From JBBQWZ01 sp038210135 (GTDB taxonomy: Bacteria > Acidobacteriota > Terriglobia > Bryobacterales > Bryobacteraceae), in the NCBI GenBank assembly GCA_038210135.1, contig JBBQWZ010000069.1:1-12292 (forward strand): a stretch of DNA of 12,292 bases. Reading direction: 5' to 3'. Within the stretch, counting starts at the first letter, position 1; each line of letters starts with the position of its first letter. This document shows positions 6,299-12,292 of the stretch, piece by piece. Under the pieces are notes generated by a model. The model worked only from the letters and a program-made list of their open reading frames with translations. It was not told the DNA's origin and did not search any database. Made by a program: the position numbers and the translations under genes.

Positions 6299-8520
6299 GG
6301 TGTCGCGCCTTTCACCGGCGGCTCCATGATCTCGTACAGCCGCGCTTTGTTCGTCTCGCGCACGAATCGTACGCCCCACGCTTCCGGGTCTTCTTTGAAA
6401 TCGTCGTAGCCGAAATCGTTATCCGCCAGTAGCAAATATCGAATTCCGCGCGTCCGCACTTCGCGTGTCGCCGCGCGCCTCTGCCAGTCCAGTGCCTTCA
6501 CGACTTCGAGTTCAAATTTGTCCGTCAACCGCCGCCATTGCCCGTCCAGACCCATCCCGTCGATCGCAACCCGAGTATTCTGATCCGGCGAAATTTCGAG
6601 CCGCACCGCATCTACATCCACTTCGCGTCCGAAATCGACTTCGATGAACATTCCCGCCGCCGCCGCTTCCCAGGATCGCCAGCGCGTAGCCGGAGAATTG
6701 TCGAACGCCAATTGCACATCCCACGGATTCGGTTTGGCGTGCAGCCGCCACTCCGGCGCGCGCTTCAACTCCGCGCCCTGCGACAAGACGCGCAATTCCG
6801 TCACGCTCCACAGTTGTCCCGGCGTCAGATTCTCCAACTGCACCGCGCGCAACTTCCGTAATTTCTGCGGAGCGAATTTGTACGTCAGATGATGCAGCGG
6901 AGGATAGTCGCCAATAAATCCTGTGTACAGAAAATCGTTGATCACCGAATTCGGCGCGGCCTGAAACTGCACCAGGATCTTGCGCGACGTATAAGACTCC
7001 GCGACCCCGTTCATCGAGAGCACCGTAGACCCCGGCTCCGTGCTTTCGTCGAGCATCTTCGCGATCTGGCAAGCCCAGCACCGCTCCAGAAACTTGGCTT
7101 CCGGTTCGATGCGCAACGCCGATTTCCACGGAATCTTTTGCAACCGCCACGCATAATCGTTGGCGTACTTATACGTGATCTTCGGCCACGAGAGCACGCT
7201 GTGCGTCAATACCATGATCACCGCCGCGGCCCGCCATTCTGCCAATACCATCGACATCGCCAACGCGAAAAAAGGCGCCGCCGGTATCAGGAATCTCGTT
7301 CCGATATTGGTGAAATACGTAGCGCCGAACAGCAAGCCCGCCGCAACCAGATGCCGCCCTTCGCGCCGCCGTAGTGCCAGCAATCCGAGCGGAGTCAGCA
7401 GGAAAATCGGCCCCAGAAATCCGCTGATGTGTTCGCCCGTTACCGTCAAATACCACGGCACCATCTTCAGCGACTTCAAACCGTAGTTCGCCATGTTGAC
7501 GCGGTAATCCTGCTCGAATTGCACATGCACGTATGGATTGGGAAACCATGTGTTGAAAAACGGCGCGAGCGGATTCTGCAGCCAAATCCAATTTTTCGCC
7601 GGCCACGGAGCCGCAATCAGAAACGCCGCCGCCGCCACTACCAGCACCGGCCGGATCCGCCTGGCGCGCCACGCGACCAGCACCAGAGCATACGGAATCG
7701 CCAAAAACGCGGTGTATTTCGCCGCAAATGCGAATCCCGCCGCCAGCCCAATTGCGACCAGCAAGCCGCGATGCGACTCCTCTAAGTACACTTGAACCAG
7801 ATAGAACAGCGAGAACAAAATCGCAGCCACCGCCACATCGATGTACGCCGTCGTGCCGTCGATCCCCACAATCGGGCTGGCATAGACAAGAATCGCGGCG
7901 ACGATCCCCACCAGCGGCTTCCCGATTCGCCGTCCGTAATTCAGGATCAAAAACGCCAGCGCCACCGTCAACAGAAAGTGCACCAGCGCCGCCGCCGAAT
8001 GCTTGCCGAACGCGAACGCAAACGCGTACAGCATCTCCACGCCCGCGCTTAGACTCGCGTACATGTTCGACGTGATTCGCTCGAACCCGTGGTTCCGCAG
8101 ATAGCGCGCGACCAGCCCCAGGTGATACGTCGTTCCGTCCGGACTCACCTCCGGAGCCATCGCGTTCGCCCAATACAGAACCGTGAAAAATGTAAACGGA
8201 ATCCCGAACAGCGCGCGCTGCCACAGCGGCAACGGCGCAAATCGCGGACTGGCCGAGCGCTCAAAAACACCGCTCTTTGAAGCCCATCCCAATACCAGAA
8301 TTCCTAAAATCAGGAATACCGCTTTGCGCGCTCCGCCCACGCACATCAGCGCAAAAACGACGGTGCTGAGGACGGCGCATCCCGGAACAATCGCCAGCAG
8401 AAAATCTTCCTGAGCATGCATGCGCACGCCGGACGCCCGCAAAATCAACCGCCCGATTGCCCATGCCACCGCCGCCGTGAACAAGGCTCCGAAAAGTATG
8501 TAAACGGCCTGCGGAATCAT
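6295..8520 (-). CDS. GT-C membrane glycosyltransferase (PMT/GT39-like) with C-terminal discoidin-like domain
   Basis: A 741-residue integral membrane protein from ATG 8520. The first part (about 1-450) contains ten or more hydrophobic segments. Between early membrane spans it carries an extracytoplasmic loop SPDGTTYH (126-133), whose Asp is placed like the catalytic Asp of polyprenol-phosphate-dependent GT-C enzymes such as PMT and ArnT. It probably transfers a sugar from a lipid carrier to an acceptor outside the membrane. Residues from about 580 onward are soluble. The stretch starting AFDNSPATRWRSWE and ending with FIEVDFG (about 605-631), followed by a strand-rich region, looks like an F5/8 type C (discoidin) carbohydrate-binding fold. 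No good Shine-Dalgarno sequence is visible, and the gene starts 13 bp after the lipoprotein stop. It overlaps the kinase by ATGA. Sugar donor and acceptor are unknown. Confidence 0.85.
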   Translation of the reverse strand: MIPQAVYILFGALFTAAVAWAIGRLILRASGVRMHAQEDFLLAIVPGCAVLSTVVFALMCVGGARKAVFLILGILVLGWASKSGVFERSASPRFAPLPLWQRALFGIPFTFFTVLYWANAMAPEVSPDGTTYHLGLVARYLRNHGFERITSNMYASLSAGVEMLYAFAFAFGKHSAAALVHFLLTVALAFLILNYGRRIGKPLVGIVAAILVYASPIVGIDGTTAYIDVAVAAILFSLFYLVQVYLEESHRGLLVAIGLAAGFAFAAKYTAFLAIPYALVLVAWRARRIRPVLVVAAAAFLIAAPWPAKNWIWLQNPLAPFFNTWFPNPYVHVQFEQDYRVNMANYGLKSLKMVPWYLTVTGEHISGFLGPIFLLTPLGLLALRRREGRHLVAAGLLFGATYFTNIGTRFLIPAAPFFALAMSMVLAEWRAAAVIMVLTHSVLSWPKITYKYANDYAWRLQKIPWKSALRIEPEAKFLERCWACQIAKMLDESTEPGSTVLSMNGVAESYTSRKILVQFQAAPNSVINDFLYTGFIGDYPPLHHLTYKFAPQKLRKLRAVQLENLTPGQLWSVTELRVLSQGAELKRAPEWRLHAKPNPWDVQLAFDNSPATRWRSWEAAAAGMFIEVDFGREVDVDAVRLEISPDQNTRVAIDGMGLDGQWRRLTDKFELEVVKALDWQRRAATREVRTRGIRYLLLADNDFGYDDFKEDPEAWGVRFVRETNKARLYEIMEPPVKGATP

Positions 8521-8533
8521 TGTTCGCCGCGGA

Positions 8534-9091
8534 TTATTGCGAAAGCCCCAGGCGCGCGAGAATGAACCCAAGCGTCGACTGATCCTGCGGCGAAACGTAC
8601 ATTTTGTTGATCTCGATCGCCACCAGATTGTCCGCGCCGGCCTTCAACCACTCCGCAGGAACCGGCTTTTCGAAATGCTGCTGACCCGCCTTCTTAACTT
8701 CCACCGAATCCAGCTTCTGGTCATTTACGTAAAAGTCCAGCGTCACCGGACCCGTCTGCGCGAACGTGACATCCGGAATCGTGTAGTCGGCGACCAGCTT
8801 TTGGTTGTCGGTCGAGCGCAACACCACCCGCACCGTCGGACGCTTCTGCGTCCATCTCCAGACTCCGCCTTCCGCGCCGCCCTTCGCGATGTCTTTCACG
8901 ACGAACGCCTCGGCATCCGGATCGCCCATCGCGATCACGCGCTGCGCCCGGTACGGCCGCGCACTCTCAATCGGCTCGCGCTGAATCGGAGGCGCATACG
9001 TCTCCGGCATCGTCACGCAGGAAACCAGTGGGAGGAAAACGAGACTAAGGGCGAATCGTCGCACGAAACTGCGAGTATACCAAGGCTTCAA
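8534..9091 (-). CDS. Small lipoprotein of unknown function
   Basis: A 185-residue protein with a positively charged N-region (Arg11, Arg12), a hydrophobic stretch and a lipobox LVSC ending at Cys25. It should therefore be lipidated and anchored in the envelope. The mature part is Pro-rich at first (residues 29-45) and then strand-rich, with a possible beta-sandwich fold; it ends in a short hydrophobic tail. I do not recognise the family. The start is uncertain. TTG 9091 lies one base after the preceding stop and has GGGAG about 12 bases upstream; a GTG at 9064 would give a more compact signal sequence. It sits between the small membrane protein pair and the glycosyltransferase, so it may be a partner or an acceptor of the latter. 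Confidence 0.75.
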   Translation of the reverse strand: MKPWYTRSFVRRFALSLVFLPLVSCVTMPETYAPPIQREPIESARPYRAQRVIAMGDPDAEAFVVKDIAKGGAEGGVWRWTQKRPTVRVVLRSTDNQKLVADYTIPDVTFAQTGPVTLDFYVNDQKLDSVEVKKAGQQHFEKPVPAEWLKAGADNLVAIEINKMYVSPQDQSTLGFILARLGLSQ

Positions 9092-9092
9092 T

Positions 9093-9386
9093 CTAGCGCC
9101 GCGCTCCCAGCCACATCACGCCAAAGCAACTCGAGTTCAGCAGAAACGTAATTCCCGCAACGACCATCAGCCCCTTCACCACGTCCGGCCGTGCCTGGCT
9201 TTTGTAGTAAAAAAGCATTGGAATCATGTAGAAAGCCTGCGTCAATCCGATTGCAAAAGGCGTCATCATCGCGGCATATTCCCAGCCCACAAAGGGCTTG
9301 AAAATCGTGCCGACAAGGAACGCCAGCACCACGACGAAAATCTGCATGAAGTGCAGCAGGCTTCCGACAATCAGACCCTTAAGCAT
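9093..9386 (-). CDS. Small three-span membrane protein, paralogue of the preceding gene
   Basis: A 97-residue protein with three predicted membrane segments (about 3-28, 36-60 and 70-92). It aligns without gaps to the upstream gene product from residue 46 on. Shared elements are IGLTQ (46-50), YMIP (53-56), a Lys-Gly pair (71-72) and ITFLLNSSC (79-87) just before the C-terminus. The single Cys in this last motif is conserved in both. It starts 12 bp after the stop of its paralogue with only a weak GGA as ribosome binding site, and its stop is one base from the lipoprotein start. Function unknown; no family recognised. Conservation of both copies suggests that they work together, for example as a heteromer. 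Confidence 0.75.
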   Translation of the reverse strand: MLKGLIVGSLLHFMQIFVVVLAFLVGTIFKPFVGWEYAAMMTPFAIGLTQAFYMIPMLFYYKSQARPDVVKGLMVVAGITFLLNSSCFGVMWLGARR

Positions 9387-9398
9387 CGGAATCCAAGC

Positions 9399-9701
9399 TC
9401 ACTTGAAATCCCATTTCGTATTGAAAACCAGCCCCAGGCAGCTCGCATTCAACAAAAACGTGATCGCGGCCGCGAGCAAAATGCCCTTCGCCCAAATCGG
9501 CTTCGGACCGCGCGAGAATTTCCGGTACGCCGGAATGATGTAAATCAACTGCGTCAGCCCAATCGCCATCGGCGAGAAAAAGCCAAACATCACCGTGTCC
9601 TGCATCGGCGGAGGCGTCATGACGTAGAAAATCCCAACCACTGCCATGATCGCCAACTGACATAAGTGCAGTGCAAATCCGATCAGCACCCCAGCGAACA
9701 T
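9399..9701 (-). CDS. Small three-span membrane protein, first gene of the six-gene operon
   Basis: A 100-residue hydrophobic protein with three predicted membrane segments. It is a paralogue of the gene just downstream, sharing IGLTQ (47-51), YIIP (54-57), a Lys-Gly pair (72-73) and ITFLLNASC (80-88) at a constant one-residue offset. The N-terminal halves are much less alike but both carry LH-x-x-Q near residue 11-16. ATG 9701 is preceded by AGGAG at six bases, the best ribosome binding site in this operon, as expected for a first gene. The region before it holds the 23-bp repeat and no strong promoter. I know no function for this family; it could be a membrane scaffold or a small subunit for the glycosyltransferase encoded downstream. 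Confidence 0.75.
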   Translation of the reverse strand: MFAGVLIGFALHLCQLAIMAVVGIFYVMTPPPMQDTVMFGFFSPMAIGLTQLIYIIPAYRKFSRGPKPIWAKGILLAAAITFLLNASCLGLVFNTKWDFK

Positions 9702-9751
9702 TCGAGGCTCCTATTTTGCATCCCAACGATTCGAAGAACAAGCGGCAAAAG

Positions 9752-9774
9752 GTGGCATAGACCTCCGGTCTGTG
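9752..9774. repeat. 23-bp intergenic repeat, copy B
   Basis: Identical to 4005-4027, with the same AGACC-TCC-GGTCT inverted core (9759-9771). It lies 22 bp past the radical SAM stop on the minus strand and about 50 bp before the next gene. On the minus strand the hairpin is followed after several bases by TTTT, but spacing and stem length make it a poor terminator by itself. Confidence 0.8.
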
Positions 9775-9795
9775 TCCGAATATTTACCATCCGCG

Positions 9796-11241
9796 CTACC
9801 GGATCTCCACCAGATCCTCGCGGACCACCATCCGCTCCCGCTCCCTTCGCAGCGGTTCCAAAACGCGTTGCTCCAAATCATCCCGGTAAAACATGTTGTA
9901 CGTATCGAACGGAATAATCCGCCCATCCGGATGCGCGATATGCACGCACGTTTTCTTGATCGAACGCACGTCAAAGGAATCCGCGTCGATAAACTGCATG
10001 ATCAAAATTCGGAACACATTCTCATACCCGATCGAATCCGGTACGAACAGCTTCGGCAGGCAGCACAGCAATTCCTTCAATGAATTCGCGCCCGAGACCG
10101 GCGAGTGATTCGTTGAAAAGGCCTTGAAAATGTGCCCCCGAATCACCGGATCGTCTTCGTACACGATGGTGTTCCGCCCGCCATTGATCAACACCTGCGG
10201 ATCCATCATGCCCGTCAACGGAGTTACTTTTCCGCCCAGCTTGAACGCATACGCCATCGCCAGCGAATCCGGATGGCACGGCACAGGTATCAAATCCTCC
10301 GGCTTGAATACCGACGTCTGCTCCAGAATCTTACGTCGCACTTCGGTCAACGTCAGCCGGTCCCGCGAAGCATCCCACTGCTCCAATCGACCCGCCGCCT
10401 GCACCGGTTGGAACGTCACGCCGCGAATGCAAGGCTGCGTAAGCGCCCAATCCACAATGCGCCCGCACTCGTGGTCGTTCAGGCCCTTCTTCACCGTCAC
10501 GACCAGCGTCGTCGAGATGCCGTATTTATTTAACTGCTCAATCGCGCGCTCGCGAATCGAACGCAAATCCGCGCCCCGCAGTTCTTTCAACGCCTTCTCT
10601 TCGAATGAGTCGAATTGCAAATACAATTCGAAGCCCGGCATGTACTCCGCCAGCCGCCTCACGAACTCCGGCTCTTTCGCGATCCGGATCCCGTTCGTAT
10701 TCACCATCAGGTGCTGAATCGGACGCCGCTTGCACGCTTCGAGTACCTCGAAAAACTGTGGATGCAGCGTCGGCTCGCCGCCTGAAATCTGCACCACGTC
10801 AGGCTTCCGTTCATTCAAGACAATCTGATCGAGCATGAACTCGATCTGCTCCATCGTACGGAATTCCGGGCGCTTCGGACCGCTATTCGCGTAACAAATC
10901 GGGCACTCCAGATTGCAGTGGTCGCAAATCTCGAGCAGCGTCAGGCACGAATGCTGCTCGTGATCCGGACACAATCCGCAATCGTACGGGCAGCCCCACT
11001 CGACGTTCGTATTCCACCGGTTCGGCATCTCCGGCGGCTTCAGAAACACTTCGCGCGAACGCCGGTAGTAATCCACATCGTCCGCCATCAGCACTTTTTC
11101 GGACCCATGCACCGGACACCGCTTCAGCATGAAGACGCGATCGTCCTGAAACACGATCTTTGCGTCCGCGCGCCGGAAGCATTTCGAACAAATCGAAATC
11201 GCCGCGTCATAAAACAAATAAGGTCGAACTTTATCAGCCAT
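9796..11241 (-). CDS. Radical SAM protein, tetraether lipid synthase (Tes)-like
   Basis: A 481-residue multi-cluster radical SAM enzyme. The N-terminal part has Cys18-x-x-Cys21 and Cys42, like a rubredoxin-type iron site. It is followed by Cys84, Cys88, Cys91 and Cys99, then Cys106, and then the radical SAM CX3CX2C (Cys109, Cys113, Cys116; CNLECPICY). ISGGEP (152-157) is the SAM-binding GGE motif. The C-terminal third has Cys322, Cys393/394 and Cys432, ending in a HPDGRIIPFDTYN segment. This layout matches archaeal Tes (the MJ0619 group, formerly annotated as a pterin methylase), known to carry three [4Fe-4S] clusters plus a rubredoxin-like iron and to join lipid chains into tetraethers. Homologues are credited with membrane-spanning lipids in acidobacteria. 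ATG 11241 has AAGGA ten bases upstream. A different C-H alkylation cannot be excluded. Confidence 0.85.
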   Translation of the reverse strand: MADKVRPYLFYDAAISICSKCFRRADAKIVFQDDRVFMLKRCPVHGSEKVLMADDVDYYRRSREVFLKPPEMPNRWNTNVEWGCPYDCGLCPDHEQHSCLTLLEICDHCNLECPICYANSGPKRPEFRTMEQIEFMLDQIVLNERKPDVVQISGGEPTLHPQFFEVLEACKRRPIQHLMVNTNGIRIAKEPEFVRRLAEYMPGFELYLQFDSFEEKALKELRGADLRSIRERAIEQLNKYGISTTLVVTVKKGLNDHECGRIVDWALTQPCIRGVTFQPVQAAGRLEQWDASRDRLTLTEVRRKILEQTSVFKPEDLIPVPCHPDSLAMAYAFKLGGKVTPLTGMMDPQVLINGGRNTIVYEDDPVIRGHIFKAFSTNHSPVSGANSLKELLCCLPKLFVPDSIGYENVFRILIMQFIDADSFDVRSIKKTCVHIAHPDGRIIPFDTYNMFYRDDLEQRVLEPLRRERERMVVREDLVEIR

Positions 11242-11278
11242 TCCGATCCATTCCTTCGATCCGCGCCCGCACCCGAGG

Positions 11279-11343
11279 CGCGACCGTCAGGTTGCGCTCA
11301 CTAATCCGAACCGCGACCGTTAGGGAGCGGACTTGCCTCCCTA
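11279..11343. repeat. Imperfect GC-rich repeat pair with hairpin
   Basis: Two related units, CGCGACCGTCAGG (from 11279) and CGCGACCGTTAGGG (from 11312), lie 33 bp apart. The second runs into a perfect 7-bp stem, TAGGGAG (11321-11327) with CTCCCTA (11337-11343), around a nine-base loop. The bases AATCCGAACCGCGACC (11303-11318) recur with one mismatch at 12153-12168. The cluster fills most of the 124-bp gap between the radical SAM and Lgt-like genes. There is no T-tract on either side. Confidence 0.65.
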
Positions 11344-11365
11344 GACACTCCTACTTCGAACCTCG

Positions 11366-12112
11366 TCACGCCGCCCGCCTCCACCGCAATTTCACCAAGT
11401 ATGGCAAATCGCGCGAATACCAAATCAGTGCCAACACGCACGACCACTGAATCGCCGTCATGCCCAGAAACACCGCCACGCCAGGCTTCCAAAATTCAAT
11501 CACCAGCCGAAAAAATAGATACGCCACCAGAAACGCCCGGAATAAATCGCCCTCCCGGGCCGGCTTCAGTCGCGACAAAATCCAACCCAACGCCAGCACG
11601 AACACCACTTCATACAACTGCGTCGGATGCCGTCGCACTCCATCGCCGAAATCGACGCCCCATGGCATCGACGTAGCGACTCCGTACGTCTGATCCGGCA
11701 GCCCCGCGAAAAAACACCCCAAGCGCCCCACCGCGGTTCCCACGCAAATCGGAACCGCAAACAGGTCACCTGTGCGGCGCTTCACGCCGATCCACTTCTT
11801 GGTCAGTTCCACCGCGATCACGCCGCCCAGGATTCCGCCCACGATGGTCTTGCCCTGCATCATGTACAGCAGGTCATTCCAGTGCACGAGCGTTTCCTGC
11901 GGTGTCTCGAACCACGACAGGACTTTGCTTCCGAGCGCCGCGCCGACAATCGCCGCGACCACCACGCTCCATCGATTCGCCGTAGGCAGGAAATCGCCGG
12001 CGCGCTTTCGCTGGCGGTTGTAAACCCAAAATCCAATCGAATACGCGGCCGACTCGAACACCCAGTGCAGCCAAGGGTGCGAGAACAGCCAGGGAATCTG
12101 CTCTGAGGACAA
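11366..12112 (-). CDS. Lgt-family membrane protein (prolipoprotein diacylglyceryl transferase homologue, non-canonical)
   Basis: A membrane protein of 248 residues from TTG 12112, with about seven hydrophobic spans. Lgt landmarks are clear: GRLGCFFAG (129-137; the Arg matches the essential Arg143 of E. coli Lgt), HPTQLYE (162-168), and an FRLVIEF segment (Arg202, Glu206) matching the Arg239 region. Two key features differ. The position before the GG pair in GKTIVGG (87-93) is Val91, where E. coli has His103. The GRxGNF-IN signature reads GRLGCFFA. A standard lipoprotein-modifying role is therefore doubtful. TTG 12154 is an alternative start adding 14 residues, but it lies inside a repeat fragment and the extra residues are not Lgt-like. 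No good ribosome binding site is seen for either. It lies upstream of the Tes-like gene on the same strand, suggesting a shared lipid role. Confidence 0.85.
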   Translation of the reverse strand: MSSEQIPWLFSHPWLHWVFESAAYSIGFWVYNRQRKRAGDFLPTANRWSVVVAAIVGAALGSKVLSWFETPQETLVHWNDLLYMMQGKTIVGGILGGVIAVELTKKWIGVKRRTGDLFAVPICVGTAVGRLGCFFAGLPDQTYGVATSMPWGVDFGDGVRRHPTQLYEVVFVLALGWILSRLKPAREGDLFRAFLVAYLFFRLVIEFWKPGVAVFLGMTAIQWSCVLALIWYSRDLPYLVKLRWRRAA

Positions 12113-12152
12113 ACAGTCAGTATGACCGAAGCCATCCCGCGGGAACCAACGC

Positions 12153-12168
12153 AATCCGAGCCGCGACC
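12153..12168. repeat. 16-bp fragment of the GC-rich intergenic repeat
   Basis: Matches 11303-11318 in 15 of 16 positions, in the same orientation. It flanks the Lgt-like gene on its 5' side, whereas the other copies flank its 3' side. It covers most of the TTG codon at 12154, which argues that translation starts further in. Confidence 0.55.
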
Positions 12169-12178
12169 AGAGTCACAC

Positions 12179-12196
12179 ACGCACGGGGACGTGCGT
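12179..12196. other. Small perfect hairpin in the right-hand gap
   Basis: ACGCAC (12179-12184) pairs with GTGCGT (12191-12196) around GGGGAC. No T-tract follows on either strand. The rest of the gap to 12292 holds a purine-rich plus-strand tract (about 12222-12260) and no supported gene. Confidence 0.5.
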
Positions 12197-12292
12197 CGTG
12201 AAAGCCAGAAACCAGTGGAGGAGGGGGGTGGAGAAGGCAAAATAAGAGCTGCGAAGGTGCCGCGAGCAATGGCCGGGAACACACTGGCGCGT

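Noticed and set aside
6299..6379. N-terminal extension of the sugar kinase from an upstream GTG
   Set aside because: The 27 extra residues precede the phosphate-1 motif, lack family similarity and overlap the glycosyltransferase gene; ATG 6298 gives the usual 4-bp overlap.
8521..8571. Longer start for the glycosyltransferase
   Set aside because: It would overlap the 3' end of the lipoprotein gene and add a polar segment before the first membrane span; ATG 8520 is the natural start.
9752..9774. Intrinsic terminator of the radical SAM gene
   Set aside because: The stem is only 5 bp and the T-run is about nine bases away; it is better treated as a repeat.
12269..12292. Start of a plus-strand gene (ATG at 12269, open to the end; reads MAGNTLAR)
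   Set aside because: Only eight codons are visible. The first residues loosely recall chorismate synthase, but that is far too little to call a gene.

Overview
The window is about 58-60% GC by eye. It is gene-dense and reads like a chromosomal segment of an acidobacterium, most likely of the Bryobacterales/'Candidatus Solibacter' type. That placement is an inference. It rests on codon style, on several short GC-rich intergenic repeats that I associate with those genomes, and on the gene content: exported CocE-type hydrolases, M20 peptidases, a GT-C glycosyltransferase, and a radical SAM protein resembling tetraether lipid synthase. No rRNA, tRNA, CRISPR array, transposase or phage gene is visible. 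Ten of the eleven other genes are on the minus strand with the exception noted below; twelve protein genes are called in all.

Layout, left to right. Positions 1-272 hold no gene. They contain two exact 93-bp direct repeats, each carrying a hairpin and followed by a second, different hairpin. Positions 273-797 (minus) are a YefM/YoeB type II toxin-antitoxin pair whose two genes share one reading frame, separated by a TGA stop and a TTG start. Positions 835-2640 (minus) encode an exported CocE/NonD-type serine hydrolase. Divergent from it across about 60 bp is a cytosolic ArgE/DapE-type M20 metallohydrolase (2700-3974), the only plus-strand gene. It has a good sigma70-like promoter that implies a very short leader.

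Convergent with that gene is a tightly packed six-gene minus-strand operon read from 9701 down to 4032. In transcription order it encodes two tandem paralogous small membrane proteins, a small lipoprotein, a GT-C (PMT/ArnT-like) membrane glycosyltransferase carrying a C-terminal discoidin-like domain, a BadF/BcrA-type sugar kinase (GlcNAc/MurNAc kinase-like), and an exported M20 peptidase. The last three genes are joined by ATGA start/stop overlaps. Together these look like an envelope glycoconjugate or peptidoglycan-fragment module, but no named system matches.

Upstream of that operon, separated by a 23-bp repeat, lie a radical SAM protein with the cysteine layout of tetraether lipid synthase (9796-11241) and an Lgt-family membrane protein (11366-12112). 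The Lgt-family protein keeps the Lgt arginine and HPxQLYE landmarks but has lost the catalytic histidine position. The pairing of a Tes-like enzyme with a non-canonical Lgt homologue is the most interesting feature here. In acidobacteria, Tes-type enzymes are the expected makers of membrane-spanning lipids (iso-diabolic acid and brGDGTs), and the Lgt-like protein could act on the same lipid pool.

The last 180 bp contain a repeat fragment, a small hairpin and a purine-rich tract, with no supported gene.
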